Shown one piece after another: positions 1-11,326 of a DNA stretch of 64,000 nt (position 1 is the stretch's first letter; each line of letters starts with the position of its first letter). Position numbers and translations under genes: made by a program. Under the pieces are notes generated by a model. That model saw nothing but the letters and a program-made list of their open reading frames with translations, searched no databases and was not told the DNA's origin. This stretch comes from Arthonia radiata (lineage: Eukaryota > Ascomycota > Arthoniomycetes > Arthoniales > Arthoniaceae), in the NCBI GenBank assembly GCA_002989075.1, contig PSQN01000016.1, positions 1,995,749 through 2,059,748 of the forward strand, written 5' to 3'.

Positions 1-320
1 TGGTTTTGCCGTAGACATAAGCGCTCAAGCTTGGAAAATCGTTCCAGGTGCAAAGCAGGAACAGAGATTATTCGGCAGTGGTTGAGGTCAATGTCGGTCT
101 CGTCGAGCGGGACGTCATCAAGCAGGTCTTCGTCGGCATTGATCTGCTCTCCATTCACGGTCTCTTCCGGCGGTTCTTCGTTATCCGAGGGCGGTGGCGA
201 TTCCATGTGCATGCCGTTGAGTCCGGCTTTGTCTACTCGTAGCTTACCATCCCAGCCATTGATGCTCTTCGCAGGTGAAGGCTTCTCCTGACCTTCACTG
301 TTTGCGTCTTGTTCAGCCAT
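1..320 (-). CDS. sds22: PP1 regulatory subunit SDS22, N-terminal part (runs off window)
   Basis: The minus-strand ATG at 320-318 opens a frame that reaches position 1 without a stop, giving about 106 codons. The first 70 residues are acidic and low in complexity. They are followed by DEDLLDDVP and LDETDIDLNHCRI, then LERFSKLERLCLRQN, which is the entry into the first leucine-rich repeats of Sds22. This LRR protein binds and regulates type 1 protein phosphatase (Glc7/PP1) in the nucleus during mitosis. The repeat body and C terminus lie outside the window. A GGTAAG inside the frame (near 243) could be a donor, but the frame reads through in good sequence, so no intron was called. The gene is divergent from HEM15. 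Confidence 0.8.
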   Translation of the reverse strand, partial: MAEQDANSEGQEKPSPAKSINGWDGKLRVDKAGLNGMHMESPPPSDNEEPPEETVNGEQINADEDLLDDVPLDETDIDLNHCRIISVPALHLERFSKLERLCLRQN

Positions 321-784
321 AGTTGAAAGCGTCTACACGTAGCTTCTCGAAGATCGAAGGTCGAGGTGGACGCGAAACCGCAAGGCACGTGGAGTTGCCT
401 ACAACCTGATCAAGAAGCAAAAACTGCTAGCGTTCAACGCTTCATAAGAAGTCTCGTCCTCATTAGTCTCCTTAACATGCCAAGGTCAAATGCTTTTTTT
501 AAAAGGGCGAGAGTTCTGTCAAGCTCCGCACACTTTTGAGAAGCGGGCAGTTCAACGCGTCTCAGACAATGATTTTGATGGCTTGGCATGTCTCACAGCT
601 GTCTGCAAGGGAGATCGCTCGAAATAATCTCTTTCATGTGATTGGTCGACACAGACCGCGGCGCACTGTCCACAACCTTATTCTCGATGACGCCGTCTCA
701 TCCTTCGAGACTGGGGTGCAGCTTGAAAACTCTCTGGACGATTCAACTGACGATTGGTCGCCATCTTTCACAGGCAAACCCACC
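321..784. promoter_or_regulatory. Divergent intergenic region SDS22/HEM15
   Basis: This 464-bp space separates two outward-facing start codons and must hold both promoters and 5' UTRs. An open frame continues upstream of the HEM15 ATG to 536, but it has no earlier ATG in frame. No other gene was seen. Confidence 0.5.
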
Positions 785-2093
<1,309 letters not shown>

Positions 2094-2281
2094 GGTTTGT
2101 ATGATATAGCATGGCGTTGATGCGTTTACTAGATGTATTATTGATTGTACATACTGCCGTTCTCCTTCACCATGATCTTGCACTATTGCTTACTGCCGTA
2201 TGACCTTGTCCGCAGCGAAAAGCCCAGGCCTTGTCTTCGAGGACTGTTGACTGGCGACGAAGCCGCACTCATCCGTCCTAG

Positions 2282-3049
2282 TCAATCGCCAATGCCTCCA
2301 AATCGCTCCATCAGTCTCCTCTTCTTTCTCTCCAACAACTCCTGCTCCACTTCATCCGGCGTAGGAACCTCCCACGTCCGCCCATCACCCACATCGCCGG
2401 GCAACTCCTCAAACCCATCTTCACTCGGCTCCGTCTCCGCCCTCTTCAACAGCTCTTCCCTCGCCAGCTTCTCCCTCTTCGCCTCATAAGCCAACAAAGT
2501 CCCATCATCCTCGTCCCGATTCCACCCATAATATCCCGCATCCACAATCTTCCCCCTCATCTCATTCCCCTTTCCCCCTCCCTCCCTCGCGTCCCTCTCC
2601 TCCTTCGCCCGCTCCGCCGCCTGCTCAAACATCTCCTTCACACCCGGCAGCTCCCTCGCCCGCCCAAAATACCTATACCCCTTCCCACCACCAGGCACCT
2701 CGCGTCCCTGATCATCATACACGCTCCCACCCCCTCTCATATAGTTCGGCCCGCCCAAATCCCGTATCCGCTTCTCCCAGAGCCACTTCTCCCGCATGAG
2801 CTTGTTGATCTCGTCGTTCAGCTCGCGGATCTGGTAGTCCGAGAGGGATTCGTCTTGAATCTTGGTGACCTTGCGGGAGACCTCCTTGAGGACTTGGCCG
2901 CGCCACTTCTCGGCCGCGGGAATCGAGTCGACGGTGCTGACGGCTTTTGGGCGGCGCTGCTGCGTGATGGAGAGGTAGCCGCCGGAGGCTGCTTGGGAGG
3001 CGTGGAAGCGGAAGAGCATTGATTGCGCTTTTTCGGCGTTGCGTGCCAT
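2282..3049 (-). CDS. ISY1: Pre-mRNA-splicing factor ISY1
   Basis: Uninterrupted 255-aa frame with the Isy1 hallmarks: MARNAEKAQSMLFRF at the start, KWRGQVLKEVSRKVTKIQD, then DEINKLMREKWLWEKRI and DLGGPNY. Isy1 belongs to the NineTeen/Prp19-associated spliceosome complex and affects fidelity of the first catalytic step. The C-terminal half is charged, with the YGWNRDEDDG and ERKKRRLMERFGG segments found in filamentous ascomycete orthologues. It converges with HEM15, with about 190 bp between the stops. No intron is needed. Confidence 0.9.
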   Translation of the reverse strand: MARNAEKAQSMLFRFHASQAASGGYLSITQQRRPKAVSTVDSIPAAEKWRGQVLKEVSRKVTKIQDESLSDYQIRELNDEINKLMREKWLWEKRIRDLGGPNYMRGGGSVYDDQGREVPGGGKGYRYFGRARELPGVKEMFEQAAERAKEERDAREGGGKGNEMRGKIVDAGYYGWNRDEDDGTLLAYEAKREKLAREELLKRAETEPSEDGFEELPGDVGDGRTWEVPTPDEVEQELLERKKRRLMERFGGIGD

Positions 3050-3297
3050 GGTGAGGGTGGTGCGAGGGGTAAGCTGCTTGATGGGCTGTTGACGTGGTGG
3101 GCGCGTTGGAAGTTGCTGTGCCTGGGGTTGGAAGCGCTGAGGTCACAAGAGTGGATACGATTGTGGCAGCAGCCTTTGGATGATAATGGAGTGGCAGGTC
3201 TTGATTGAATGTACTGCAAGCGTAGCAGCAAGGAGTGTTCAAGTACCCATTAAGTTAACCTCGAAAACAATCGTCAAGAAGGTCAATGCGGTATTAC

Positions 3298-3672
3298 TTA
3301 ATGTGGCATCTCATGATATCCATGCTGTCCTTTCGCTTTGCCCTTTTTACTGTGCTTCTTGACGTCCCTGTCCTGCTCCATTTGCACAGTTCTCTGCAAC
3401 TGGAGCACCAAAGACATGTCCACCCTCGCATTCCTCGCAACATTTGACCGTGGCTTGCGAGCAGCAGAGCCTCCCTTGGCACACTATGCTCACCTTGGTG
3501 TTTTTGCCGCAGGCTCGCGGAGATGAGCCACACAAAGACGCGGAAAATATGTAAATAAGACTTTTCAGTTGCTGGAACCGACGCCGCCACCTCAAGCTAG
3601 TCGTATAGCCTCTTCTGTATCAATGTTGAGCCCTAGAGCCTCGAGCTCTGGATTAGGTTTATAAGTTGCCTT
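3298..3672 (-). CDS. Unresolved spliced gene, C-terminal exon and possible upstream exon
   Basis: The minus strand at 3298-3483 carries a frame of 62 codons including the stop, without an ATG at its head. It contains SAARKPRSNVARNARVD, LVLQLQRTVQMEQDRDV and a basic, His-rich end (KKHSKKGKAKG...MPH). It is preceded by ATAG, a possible 3' splice site. Upstream on the same strand, 3592-3672 is open in one frame (NPELEALGLNIDTEEAIRLA) but ends in TGA just before any usable GT donor. I could not join the two. Either an exon boundary was missed or the gene is broken. The family is not recognised. This reading looks more protein-like than the overlapping Cys-rich frame at 3347-3595. Confidence 0.35.
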
Positions 3673-3772
3673 GTGTCAATATCAAGTACATGCGAAAAGA
3701 TACTGCTCACACTCGAGCAGTTGTATAGTTATCTTACTCCTCAACGCAGGTCGCTCTTCCTTGAAGCTGCAC

Positions 3773-5083
3773 ATGACCGAGGATGCCAGTAATACAGTGA
3801 TACAGACTGGCCTAGGCAGCTTCGCCCGTCTTCCTTTAGAACTTCGCGAGCAACTCTGGGATCTAGTATACACCAGCGCCGTTTCGCGAGCCAGCTGGAC
3901 GCTGCGGCGTGAGATTTTGTCTCGGTTGGATCTGACCTTCGAGATCGCTGGCACACCGTACTCGGTATCAGGAGAAGGGAAATTGGCGCCTGCAGCGTGG
4001 CCGACCGAGATACGGGTCCACCATCAGGGAGCAGAATTCACTCCACTACATCCGGCCTTCTTCGACGTCCGCTCCGTCAACCAGGACCGACTAGACTGCT
4101 TTGTGGCGCAACCGCTTTATCTCTATCGAAGCCTTACTGTCAAAATCAAAGCGCGCAGACGTCGCGATAACTTTCACGAAGACCTACGAGCCTGCAATTG
4201 CATACTCTTCCTGTCGAACATTTTCAACACCATCGGCAAGCGGCACAAGCTACCGCCAACAGCGATTAAATTCATACATGCAATCGACGCTGGGGTGTGG
4301 ATTAATTACCGCTGGAAGGATCTCACTTTTGGCGCACCAGTCCAACCTCCTTTCGATCGCTCGCATCCAATCAACGATACATACTGGCAAGAACTGTCCT
4401 GGTTCTGGATATGCTTGCGCGCATTGGCGACACTGCGCCACTTCAGCATTCTAACCGTCACATGTCCTGCAGAAATGGAAGAGGTCAAGGAGTGGCCGGT
4501 TATAGCCGCTGAAATGCATCACATCGAAATAACGGGCATGTCCAACGTTCCCTTCGGCAGACTGAAAGGCGACCGCATGATCCAGAGCGAGCTGGATATG
4601 CGCATTGTATGCTTCGAGATGTGGCTCGATAGAACGTACGCAAGCGAGCTGCTTCGCAAGGAGCGCTATGCCTTTTGGAGTGACAGCTATCAGGAAGCAG
4701 CGCAGCGCCGGCTCCGCAACGCGTTGTTCGCCGATGGGAGAAGGCCGCGCTTAGTCCACGGCGCTGGGCGTAAGCTCGAACAGCAACGCCTCCTTACGAA
4801 GATATACAACCCGCTCGGACAACCCTCCCGCGCTGTATATGCAGCCAGGATGGCAAACTGTATTGATGAAGGGCAAAAAGCTCTGAGGAAATCAGTCGGT
4901 GTTGATGCAGAGACGCACTGGTCTCCTGCGGCTTGGTTCAGGATGGAAGAGTGCAAGGCTTTCGATCCTGTCGTACCACAGTATGGAACAGCACGCTTCA
5001 AACACCAGCTAGCTCGGTGTCAGGATAGCTTGAAGGAAGAAAAGACTGAGTGCGTTCCCTGGCGGGCCCAGAACCCTACATGA
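3773..5083 (+). CDS. F-box/2EXR-like hypothetical protein
   Basis: 436-aa single-exon frame starting at the first in-frame ATG (3773); the open frame extends upstream only with a TTG. Near the N terminus, FARLPLELREQLWDLVY is the short hydrophobic/acidic F-box-like motif common in large fungal families of LPxE(L/I)R..I/L proteins. The remainder has long helical, charged segments (KEERYAFWSDSYQEAAQRRLRNAL and similar) without a recognisable enzyme motif. The function is unknown; such proteins are often presumed SCF adaptors, which is inference only. No signal peptide or membrane segment is present. Confidence 0.65.
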   Translation: MTEDASNTVIQTGLGSFARLPLELREQLWDLVYTSAVSRASWTLRREILSRLDLTFEIAGTPYSVSGEGKLAPAAWPTEIRVHHQGAEFTPLHPAFFDVRSVNQDRLDCFVAQPLYLYRSLTVKIKARRRRDNFHEDLRACNCILFLSNIFNTIGKRHKLPPTAIKFIHAIDAGVWINYRWKDLTFGAPVQPPFDRSHPINDTYWQELSWFWICLRALATLRHFSILTVTCPAEMEEVKEWPVIAAEMHHIEITGMSNVPFGRLKGDRMIQSELDMRIVCFEMWLDRTYASELLRKERYAFWSDSYQEAAQRRLRNALFADGRRPRLVHGAGRKLEQQRLLTKIYNPLGQPSRAVYAARMANCIDEGQKALRKSVGVDAETHWSPAAWFRMEECKAFDPVVPQYGTARFKHQLARCQDSLKEEKTECVPWRAQNPT

Positions 5084-5594
5084 ACACAATATAATCGCAA
5101 ATAGAAAGGAAGTATATGCACAAAACAAAAAGTTTAATTAGTAGTGTCACGTCAGGCAAGACACGACTGCGACAACTTTTGCTGCTCACCACATCTGCGC
5201 ACATATTGCGAATTCTATTCACTGAAGTATCGCATACTAGCAGCTGAGGCTCCTCGTCGTCAAGCAGCACGTGATCAACCCGATCATGAACCTATTCCTG
5301 ACATAGCGTCTTCTTGGCACGTCGCCGCGTGGTTCATTGGGCGAAAGACATTGGCTGAAGAATCGAAGCCTAAAAAACTCTTGTCGAACTTGAAAAATGG
5401 CTTCGCCTATTTATGAGCTATCATGTTGAATGTGCAGCAGGGCCCGAGGGACGCATAATACACGTCAGCTCTAAGAAGACAAGATCGATATGGTGGAGAA
5501 GACGACCAGCACACGACAGCCATGCCTTCTCCTCCGCAACGACGCCCACTCCCAGCGCAGCAATAATCCGTTCAACCTCATCATCTAACACACA
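5084..5594. other. Intergenic
   Basis: 511 bp between two plus-strand genes. It contains the 3' end of the F-box-like gene and the promoter of the anion transporter. No further gene was recognised. Confidence 0.4.
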
Positions 5595-7316
5595 ATGCCA
5601 CGCGCTCTGACCATCCGCCCTGTCCTCCGCGCATTCACCCCTAACCACGCCCTCGCGCCCCTCCGCCTCCTCCGCACCGACCTCAAATCCTTCACCACCC
5701 GCTACACCTCCGACTGGACGCTCTTCAACCAACAAATCTTCGCCTCAGCCGTCTACGTCTTCTTCACCAACCTCCTCCCCGGCATAACCTTCGCCTCCGA
5801 CCTCTACGTCCTCACCGGCCAACAATGGGGCACAATCGAAGTTGTCCTCTCCACCGGGCTCTGCGGTCTCGCCTTCGCGCTGCTCTCCTGCCAACCGCTC
5901 ACCATCGCTGGCGTGACCGGGCCGTTCTCAATCCTAGCTGAGAACATCTACAGCCTCTGTGTCGACAGCTTCGGTATCGACTTCCTCCCCTTTATGGCCT
6001 GGTCGCTCATTCACGCTGCGTGGATGCACATCCTCCTGGCGGTGTTCAACGCGCATGACTGGACGATGCGGTACGTGACGACGTTTAGCACGGAGATTTT
6101 CTCGCTGCTGAATAGCGTGATCTACTTCCATAAGGCGGTGCAGGAGCTGCAGCGGGCCCATGCGAAGCTGTCGTTTGCGGGCTTCTTGTACTCGATCATC
6201 GGGGCGGTCGGGACACTGTTGGTGGCGGTGTTCCTGTCGAGTGCAGAGAGGTGGGCGCCCTTGTTGCATCGATATGTGAGATTGGGGTTGAGTGAGTATG
6301 CGGCCGCGATTAGCATTGTGATTTTTATCGGGGTGCCATATGCGGGTGAACTGGCGATGTTGGATAAGGATCGATTGCCGGTCAGTGCGACATTTCATCC
6401 TACGGACCCGGAGAGAGAGACGTTCTTTGTAAGATTTTGGGAGTTACCGGTGGGATGGGTGTTTGCTGCGGTTGTGCCGGGTTTGATCATTACGATCTTG
6501 TTCTTCTTTGATCATGAAGTGTCGAGTATCATCTGCACGATTGACAGATATGTGACCAAGAAGCCTGGTGGGTTCGCGTGGGACGTCGTTTTACTGGGCT
6601 GCACGACTGCGATGTGTGGTATTCTGGGTATTCCGCCCGCGAATGGACTGCTCCCTCAAGCGCCGCTGCATTCGGAGAGCTTGATGCACGATGAAATTGA
6701 CATGGTTCAAGTGAACGAAGATGGTGTCGAGAAGGTCGTCGAAAGAAAGACTCCGCGAGTCTATGAGCAGCGATGGAGCCACTTTCTTCATGCTGGTGCC
6801 ATTCTAGCGTTTGTCAGTCCTCCATTCATGCATGTCCTAGGTCTGTCCCCAACGAGCGTTCTTGCTGGACTATTCCTGTTCATGGGCGAGCAGAGTCTGT
6901 CTGTCAACCCAATATTATACCGCTTCTTCCACATTCTGACACCACCTTCGGAGCTACCAAAGCTCCCTACAAAAGTGCCTGGTTATCTGCAGGTGCACCT
7001 TTTCACTTTGACGCAGATCGTTGTGACAGGTATCATATTCTATGTCACACTGACCGTGGCAGGTCCTGCCTTTCCGGTTATTATCATAGCATTAATGCCG
7101 ATCCGTCTAAAGGTGATGAATCAAGTATGGAACCGAGAGGTGCTGCGATATGTTGATGCGTGGGCTTGTCGGGCTGGTTGTCCTGAAGATACTGAGGATC
7201 GTAAAGATGACCAAGCGGCGGCCGACGTTGGGCGTCTTGACGATGAGGAGGCTGCCTCATTCCCGGGAGAAGGGCATGATTCGATAGATGAAAAACGGTT
7301 TGATAGACCGCCATAG
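5595..7316 (+). CDS. BOR1: BOR1-like HCO3-/borate transporter (SLC4 family)
   Basis: 573-aa intronless membrane protein of the bicarbonate-transporter fold. The first segment (DWTLFNQQIFASAVYVFFTNLLPGITFASDLY) and QPLTIAGVTGPFSILAENIY are diagnostic of the SLC4/BOR1 family. About 10-12 hydrophobic segments follow, with ISIVIFIGVPYAGEL, GFAWDVVLLG, CGILGIPPANGLLPQAPLHSESL and FLFMGEQSLSVNPI. Yeast Bor1 exports borate at the plasma membrane; borate efflux is the most likely role here. The acidic C-terminal tail after residue 520 looks cytosolic. The ATG at 5595 is the first in frame. Confidence 0.85.
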   Translation: MPRALTIRPVLRAFTPNHALAPLRLLRTDLKSFTTRYTSDWTLFNQQIFASAVYVFFTNLLPGITFASDLYVLTGQQWGTIEVVLSTGLCGLAFALLSCQPLTIAGVTGPFSILAENIYSLCVDSFGIDFLPFMAWSLIHAAWMHILLAVFNAHDWTMRYVTTFSTEIFSLLNSVIYFHKAVQELQRAHAKLSFAGFLYSIIGAVGTLLVAVFLSSAERWAPLLHRYVRLGLSEYAAAISIVIFIGVPYAGELAMLDKDRLPVSATFHPTDPERETFFVRFWELPVGWVFAAVVPGLIITILFFFDHEVSSIICTIDRYVTKKPGGFAWDVVLLGCTTAMCGILGIPPANGLLPQAPLHSESLMHDEIDMVQVNEDGVEKVVERKTPRVYEQRWSHFLHAGAILAFVSPPFMHVLGLSPTSVLAGLFLFMGEQSLSVNPILYRFFHILTPPSELPKLPTKVPGYLQVHLFTLTQIVVTGIIFYVTLTVAGPAFPVIIIALMPIRLKVMNQVWNREVLRYVDAWACRAGCPEDTEDRKDDQAAADVGRLDDEEAASFPGEGHDSIDEKRFDRPP

Positions 7317-7337
7317 ACTTGCTTGCCCTCTACCTCC

Positions 7338-8087
7338 TCACCCACTCTCATCGCTGTGCGCATAGCCGTTCCGCATCTCCACACTTGAGCTTCGCCGTCT
7401 CTTGATGCGTGGACGTGAGCTGCCTCGCGACTCCACGCTCCCACTCCTCGACCCATCACTGCTCCCTTCACGGCTGTTTTGCTCTTCGTCGAGGAGGTAT
7501 TGGCACGGGCTGACGCGCTCCTCCAGCTTGTCTTGTTCCTCCAAAACGTTTCTCGCGGTCAATTGCCAAAATGTAGTACTGCACACTCTTGGTTCAGTCA
7601 ACAACTTCCAAACAAACTCATCCACGAACGACAATCGCCAACCTCCAGATGATGACCTGACCTTAATCTTCCTCTTATCCATCAGCAGCGGCTCCAGCTT
7701 CCTGTAGACAGCCGCATGATCTTCACTCGTGAGTCTCACATAGAATGCGATGACGGCCCTTGCATACTTGAAATGCTCTCCAGTTGCATTGAGGTAGAAA
7801 TCCATAATCTCATCCTCGATCCCAAGCTGTAGCATCTTCAAGATGATGCAGATAAAAGGGCTGGCACGCTCGTTCACGACACCAGATACGGCGCGTAGAT
7901 TGACCATTCTGTCCAAGATTGTTGCGGCATTGACTCCAAACATTTGCTCTTTGAAGTAGTACGAAGAAACTATTCTGTTACGAACACCCTCTTCCAGCAG
8001 TAAGTGAGGGGGTGCACCTCGAATCAAATGGCCAACGTAGCCTCGGTCATCAAGCATGCGGTCAGCGGTGGCGCGATGAGTCGCCAT
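7338..8087 (-). CDS. PRP38: Pre-mRNA-splicing factor 38
   Basis: 249-aa protein of the U4/U6.U5 tri-snRNP, needed for spliceosome activation (U4/U6 unwinding). It contains GVNAATILDRMV, the conserved ASPFICIILKMLQLGIEDEI, YLNATGEHFKYARAVIAFYVRLT and KIKVRSSSGGWRLSFVDEF. The C-terminal tail is Arg/Ser-rich (SRPRIKRRRSSS), as in many fungal and metazoan Prp38 proteins. The start is the ATG at 8087 (MATHRATADRMLD). The frame stays open to 8228, but only with a TTG, so the shorter product, close to the usual family length of about 240, is preferred. It converges with BOR1; the stop codons lie 21 bp apart. Confidence 0.9.
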   Translation of the reverse strand: MATHRATADRMLDDRGYVGHLIRGAPPHLLLEEGVRNRIVSSYYFKEQMFGVNAATILDRMVNLRAVSGVVNERASPFICIILKMLQLGIEDEIMDFYLNATGEHFKYARAVIAFYVRLTSEDHAAVYRKLEPLLMDKRKIKVRSSSGGWRLSFVDEFVWKLLTEPRVCSTTFWQLTARNVLEEQDKLEERVSPCQYLLDEEQNSREGSSDGSRSGSVESRGSSRPRIKRRRSSSVEMRNGYAHSDESG

Positions 8088-9244
8088 GTCGTCGGTCGGT
8101 TGTACTTGTCGACGGTGGTGAGGTGTAGGTAGCAGGAGCTTGTGTCCTGTGTGTTGTGAGACTAGTACTGCTTCTACGTCGTCGAGGTGTGTGATGAGCG
8201 AGTGTATGTCGGGTTTGTCGTCGTTCAACGGTTGTGTTTCAGTGAAGGAGATTTGATTAGGAAATTATTATAAATAGGCAGTAGACAGTTGACGGAGCAC
8301 GTGACTATGGCGTTAGTCCCGGACTTCGGATCGTAGGGCTAGTAGCTCTGAAATCGCCCCCTCCCTAAAACATGGCACTTAGGGGCGTTCCAGCAGACTC
8401 GTTAGATAGATACTTAAATACATTAGGTTGATCCCTGAGGCGCCTTCTAAAACACATTGGACGACCTTGACCTCACGCAGCTGATGACAGTCATTAAAGC
8501 TGGCATCGTACTCGTCACCACCGACTTGCTCGCTAAGTGTGGCTAAGCAATGCCCTAAGTCAGAGCAAATGCTCAAGCATGAAGGAGCCAATATGAACGC
8601 CAGAGGTGTCGATCGAGCAACGCGACTGAAGAGGAATAGCTCTGCTTGCATTTGGCAAGGACAGCAAGAGTTGCAGAATACGCTTGATGCTGGAGCAAAT
8701 GCCAGTAACAGAAACAAACACAAACGGACGTGATATCGTGCGAGAAGAGCGAGTCAAGGGTGCTTCAGAGGAGTACAACTATCCGCAACGTCGATGATGC
8801 AGGTATGATACCCATGTTCTGTGCAATGAAATATTAAGGCGGGTTTTTGACTATAGAGGTATTATCATTACTGGCAGCAACCCTAACCAACGTGATACGA
8901 AGGGATGATCAGTACTTTCTTGTGTCAACGCACGCAACGACGAGGAGAGAAATGAATCCCCCATGAGGAAAGACGCGAAGACTTCCAAAGACGGCGAGGG
9001 GGCTCGGAATTAGTACACGCATCTTGCAGAGCACCCGAATTTATCACGCCCATTCTCCGTCACAGGCATGAGACAGCAACTTCACCGAGATCAGTCTTGA
9101 CTAGGTCATGACTGCTACTAGATGACCTAATCACTAAATGCGAGAGCTGCAGACAAGATTTCTGAGCTTTGTGCCGTCAACATAAGGTATCTTTCGCTCC
9201 TATGTCGGCCGGCTTCTTCGAACGCTGATGACAACGAGCGCCAT
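8088..9244. other. Intergenic
   Basis: About 1.15 kb upstream of PRP38 and downstream of the 77-aa gene. Small frames at 8379-8723 (minus) and 8539-8733 (plus) look random in composition. Nothing else was seen. Confidence 0.35.
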
Positions 9245-9607
9245 CTATGACGGCTTATAAGTCGAGTCCTCTTCCCCGGCGTTCGCGCCCCCATCAGCGA
9301 CCGTATCCGCGGTGCTCACGCCGCCGTCCTTGGCAGTGCCGCCAACTATTGCGATCGTGTCAGCATCTCATTCGTATCCATCGTCCTGACGTGACGCCAG
9401 CAGCTGGCCAACATACCTCCATAGATCTCATTGTCAGCCTTGGCCTTCTTGTCCTTGGCCTCAGTGACGCCGTAGTTCTTGCCGTCGTCGGATGGAAGGT
9501 CCTTAGTGGCTGAGCGGGTGCCCTTGCTTGGTGCGTCTGGTCCTTGTTAGCTGCCACATTACTCCAGGCGTGTCCGCTGTTTCTCAGGAAGGAATCGTAC
9601 CTGACAT
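9245..9607 (-). CDS. Small hydrophilic hypothetical protein, three exons (9601-9607, 9417-9542, 9245-9345)
   Basis: Splicing by eye gives a 77-aa acidic, Gly/Asp/Lys-rich protein: MSG, then PDAPSKGTRSATKDLPS, DDGKNYGVTEAKDKKAKAD, NEIYGVGGTAKDGGVSTAD and a C terminus EDSTYKPS. Intron 1 (9543-9600) starts GTACGA and ends AACAAG, with CTAAC very close to the acceptor. Intron 2 (9346-9416) starts GTATGT, contains GCTGAC and ends CAATAG. The first exon supplies only seven bases. The protein has no signal peptide or membrane segment. It resembles small intrinsically disordered fungal proteins in general, but I do not recognise a family. Coherent composition across both junctions is the main support. 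Confidence 0.5.
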
Positions 9608-10705
9608 GATTGTGCGTGCTGCTTTGATCTTTGGTCCGGTTGATTGCCTGGATGTCTGAGTAAAGCGTTGCGAAAGCTGCTGGATGATGTTATGTAGAGC
9701 TTTCAAAGACGTGGGCGGAGATGCATCTCCTCCAGCTACCAGGAGCAGCTTTACAAAAGTTGGATAGAGTTTCCCCACTGACGTACCGGACCCTTGTTCT
9801 ATGGCAACTTGCAAGCTATGTGCGGGGACGCAGTACGTATTTCTGTGAACTCACTTTGGCCCTAGAACGCTGCTACAAGCTTTGGGCTGTAGTGCTAGAG
9901 AGCTCGATGAGCTGCATCGTCATTGTTGCTCGTGCTGTACCTGAAGCGCGTCCAGATCGCTTTGGTTCTTACATGTGGATACGTCGTGATGATGAGACGT
10001 GCAAATTTACAAGTTACTGCTGCACCATAGTAAGATTTCTTTGCTACCGCCAGAGCAATGTGTAAGGCGCCGCGTCCTCGAGGGCGACGCGGTTCTGAGT
10101 CCACGAGTTCACGCTATCGGCGGGAGCTAGCGCTAGCGCTCTTTTGGAGGCTCTCCACCAAAACTCAGATCTCGCGAACAACAGCAGCAATTAATTAATG
10201 CCTACAACACTGGCCTGCGCACCAACCCAAATTTCGCTGAAAATCACGAAAATATCATTTTCAGAACGCTAGCGTGGGTGTGAGAGCAGCTACAGGCAAT
10301 CTGTCTTTCGAGATGGTCAAAACTCAGCTAGCGCGCGTCTAGCGCTTAGGCGCCTCGAGCGCACGGACATTGTCGTCCGGTCAACGCGGTAAACAATCTT
10401 TGCGCTCGATGCCTCCATTCACACTGTGAGCGGCGAAAGAGTTCCTCGAACGACTCACAAAATGCACCTGTAGTGACAAATCATATGTGGAAAAGCGTTG
10501 AAACACTGCTCCTGCTACCACGCCACATCTCACGCCAGGACCACAACCCTCCGCGCCCTTTCCAACCGTCGTGCAGCGCTCCCACGCTCATCAAGAACCG
10601 CCACGCAGCGATGAGTCCCTAAACTTACAACTCAAACGCCCCCGACCAGGCCGCCTTCCAGCGTCGCTGTCGCCTGTCAACCCTCAAGCCATCCAGCACG
10701 ACGAA
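9608..10705. other. Intergenic with clustered CTAGCG palindromes
   Basis: About 1.1 kb between divergently oriented small genes. A cluster of GCTAGC/CTAGCG motifs lies at about 10126-10140, 10267-10274 (perfect CGCTAGCG) and 10326-10345. No gene was recognised. Confidence 0.35.
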
Positions 10706-11287
10706 ATGCTACTCACCCAACCCCAAATCGCCACCGCGCTCTCCTCCTTCATAATCCTCCTCTTCACCTCCCTCCTCTTCCTCTCCGGCTACATCCTACA
10801 ACAGCGCACCGTTGAATCCCTTCAAACCGCCATTCGACCTCGGATCCAAGCCCTAAAAGCCCTCCCACAAGCGCAATATCCACAAGCGCAAGTACCGACA
10901 GTAGCGGTGGCATTCGGAGACGCGGGCGCAGCAGTCCGACTAAGCGCGCAAGAGACGAGAGGGGATGTGCTTGATGACGACGCGGAGGAGGATGTGTATG
11001 AGTATTTGGAGCGGCCGGCCGTGGATTGGGCTGTGGGTGAGGGTGATGAGTTGGGGGGGTGGAGGGGAAGGGACAGTGAGGAGGATGACGGGGGGTTGAG
11101 GGGTGTGGAGGTCGATGCTGCGGGAAAGCGGACGAGAGAAGAGACAGGTGGAATTGAGGGGAGTGGGACCGGGAGCAGAAGAGGGAAACTGAGGAGTCTG
11201 GACGATTGGGCGTATTCGGATGAGAGTGAGGGGCAGAAGCGGATGAGAGAGGGCGTGGGCGTTTTGGATAGGTGGACGCAGTCTTGA
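10706..11287 (+). CDS. Small single-pass membrane protein, hypothetical
   Basis: 193-aa frame from the ATG at 10706. The N terminus MLLTQPQIATALSS is followed by a strong hydrophobic stretch (FIILLFTSLLFLSGYIL, about residues 15-31) and QQRTVESLQTAIRPRI. The rest is acidic and Gly/Arg-rich with low complexity. It is probably anchored in a membrane by one N-terminal segment. The upstream part of the frame (from 10571) lacks an ATG and was excluded. The C terminus may be extended by splicing to the coding-like region that starts at 11327, but no convincing splice pair was found. Confidence 0.5.
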   Translation: MLLTQPQIATALSSFIILLFTSLLFLSGYILQQRTVESLQTAIRPRIQALKALPQAQYPQAQVPTVAVAFGDAGAAVRLSAQETRGDVLDDDAEEDVYEYLERPAVDWAVGEGDELGGWRGRDSEEDDGGLRGVEVDAAGKRTREETGGIEGSGTGSRRGKLRSLDDWAYSDESEGQKRMREGVGVLDRWTQS

Positions 11288-11326
11288 GGAGCTTGGCTCC
11301 GCGCCTGCGACGAAGGACAAACAGGG

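Noticed and set aside
3347-3595. Cys-rich minus-strand frame (82 codons)
   Set aside because: It lacks an ATG and overlaps another frame on the same strand whose composition and end look more like a real C-terminal exon.
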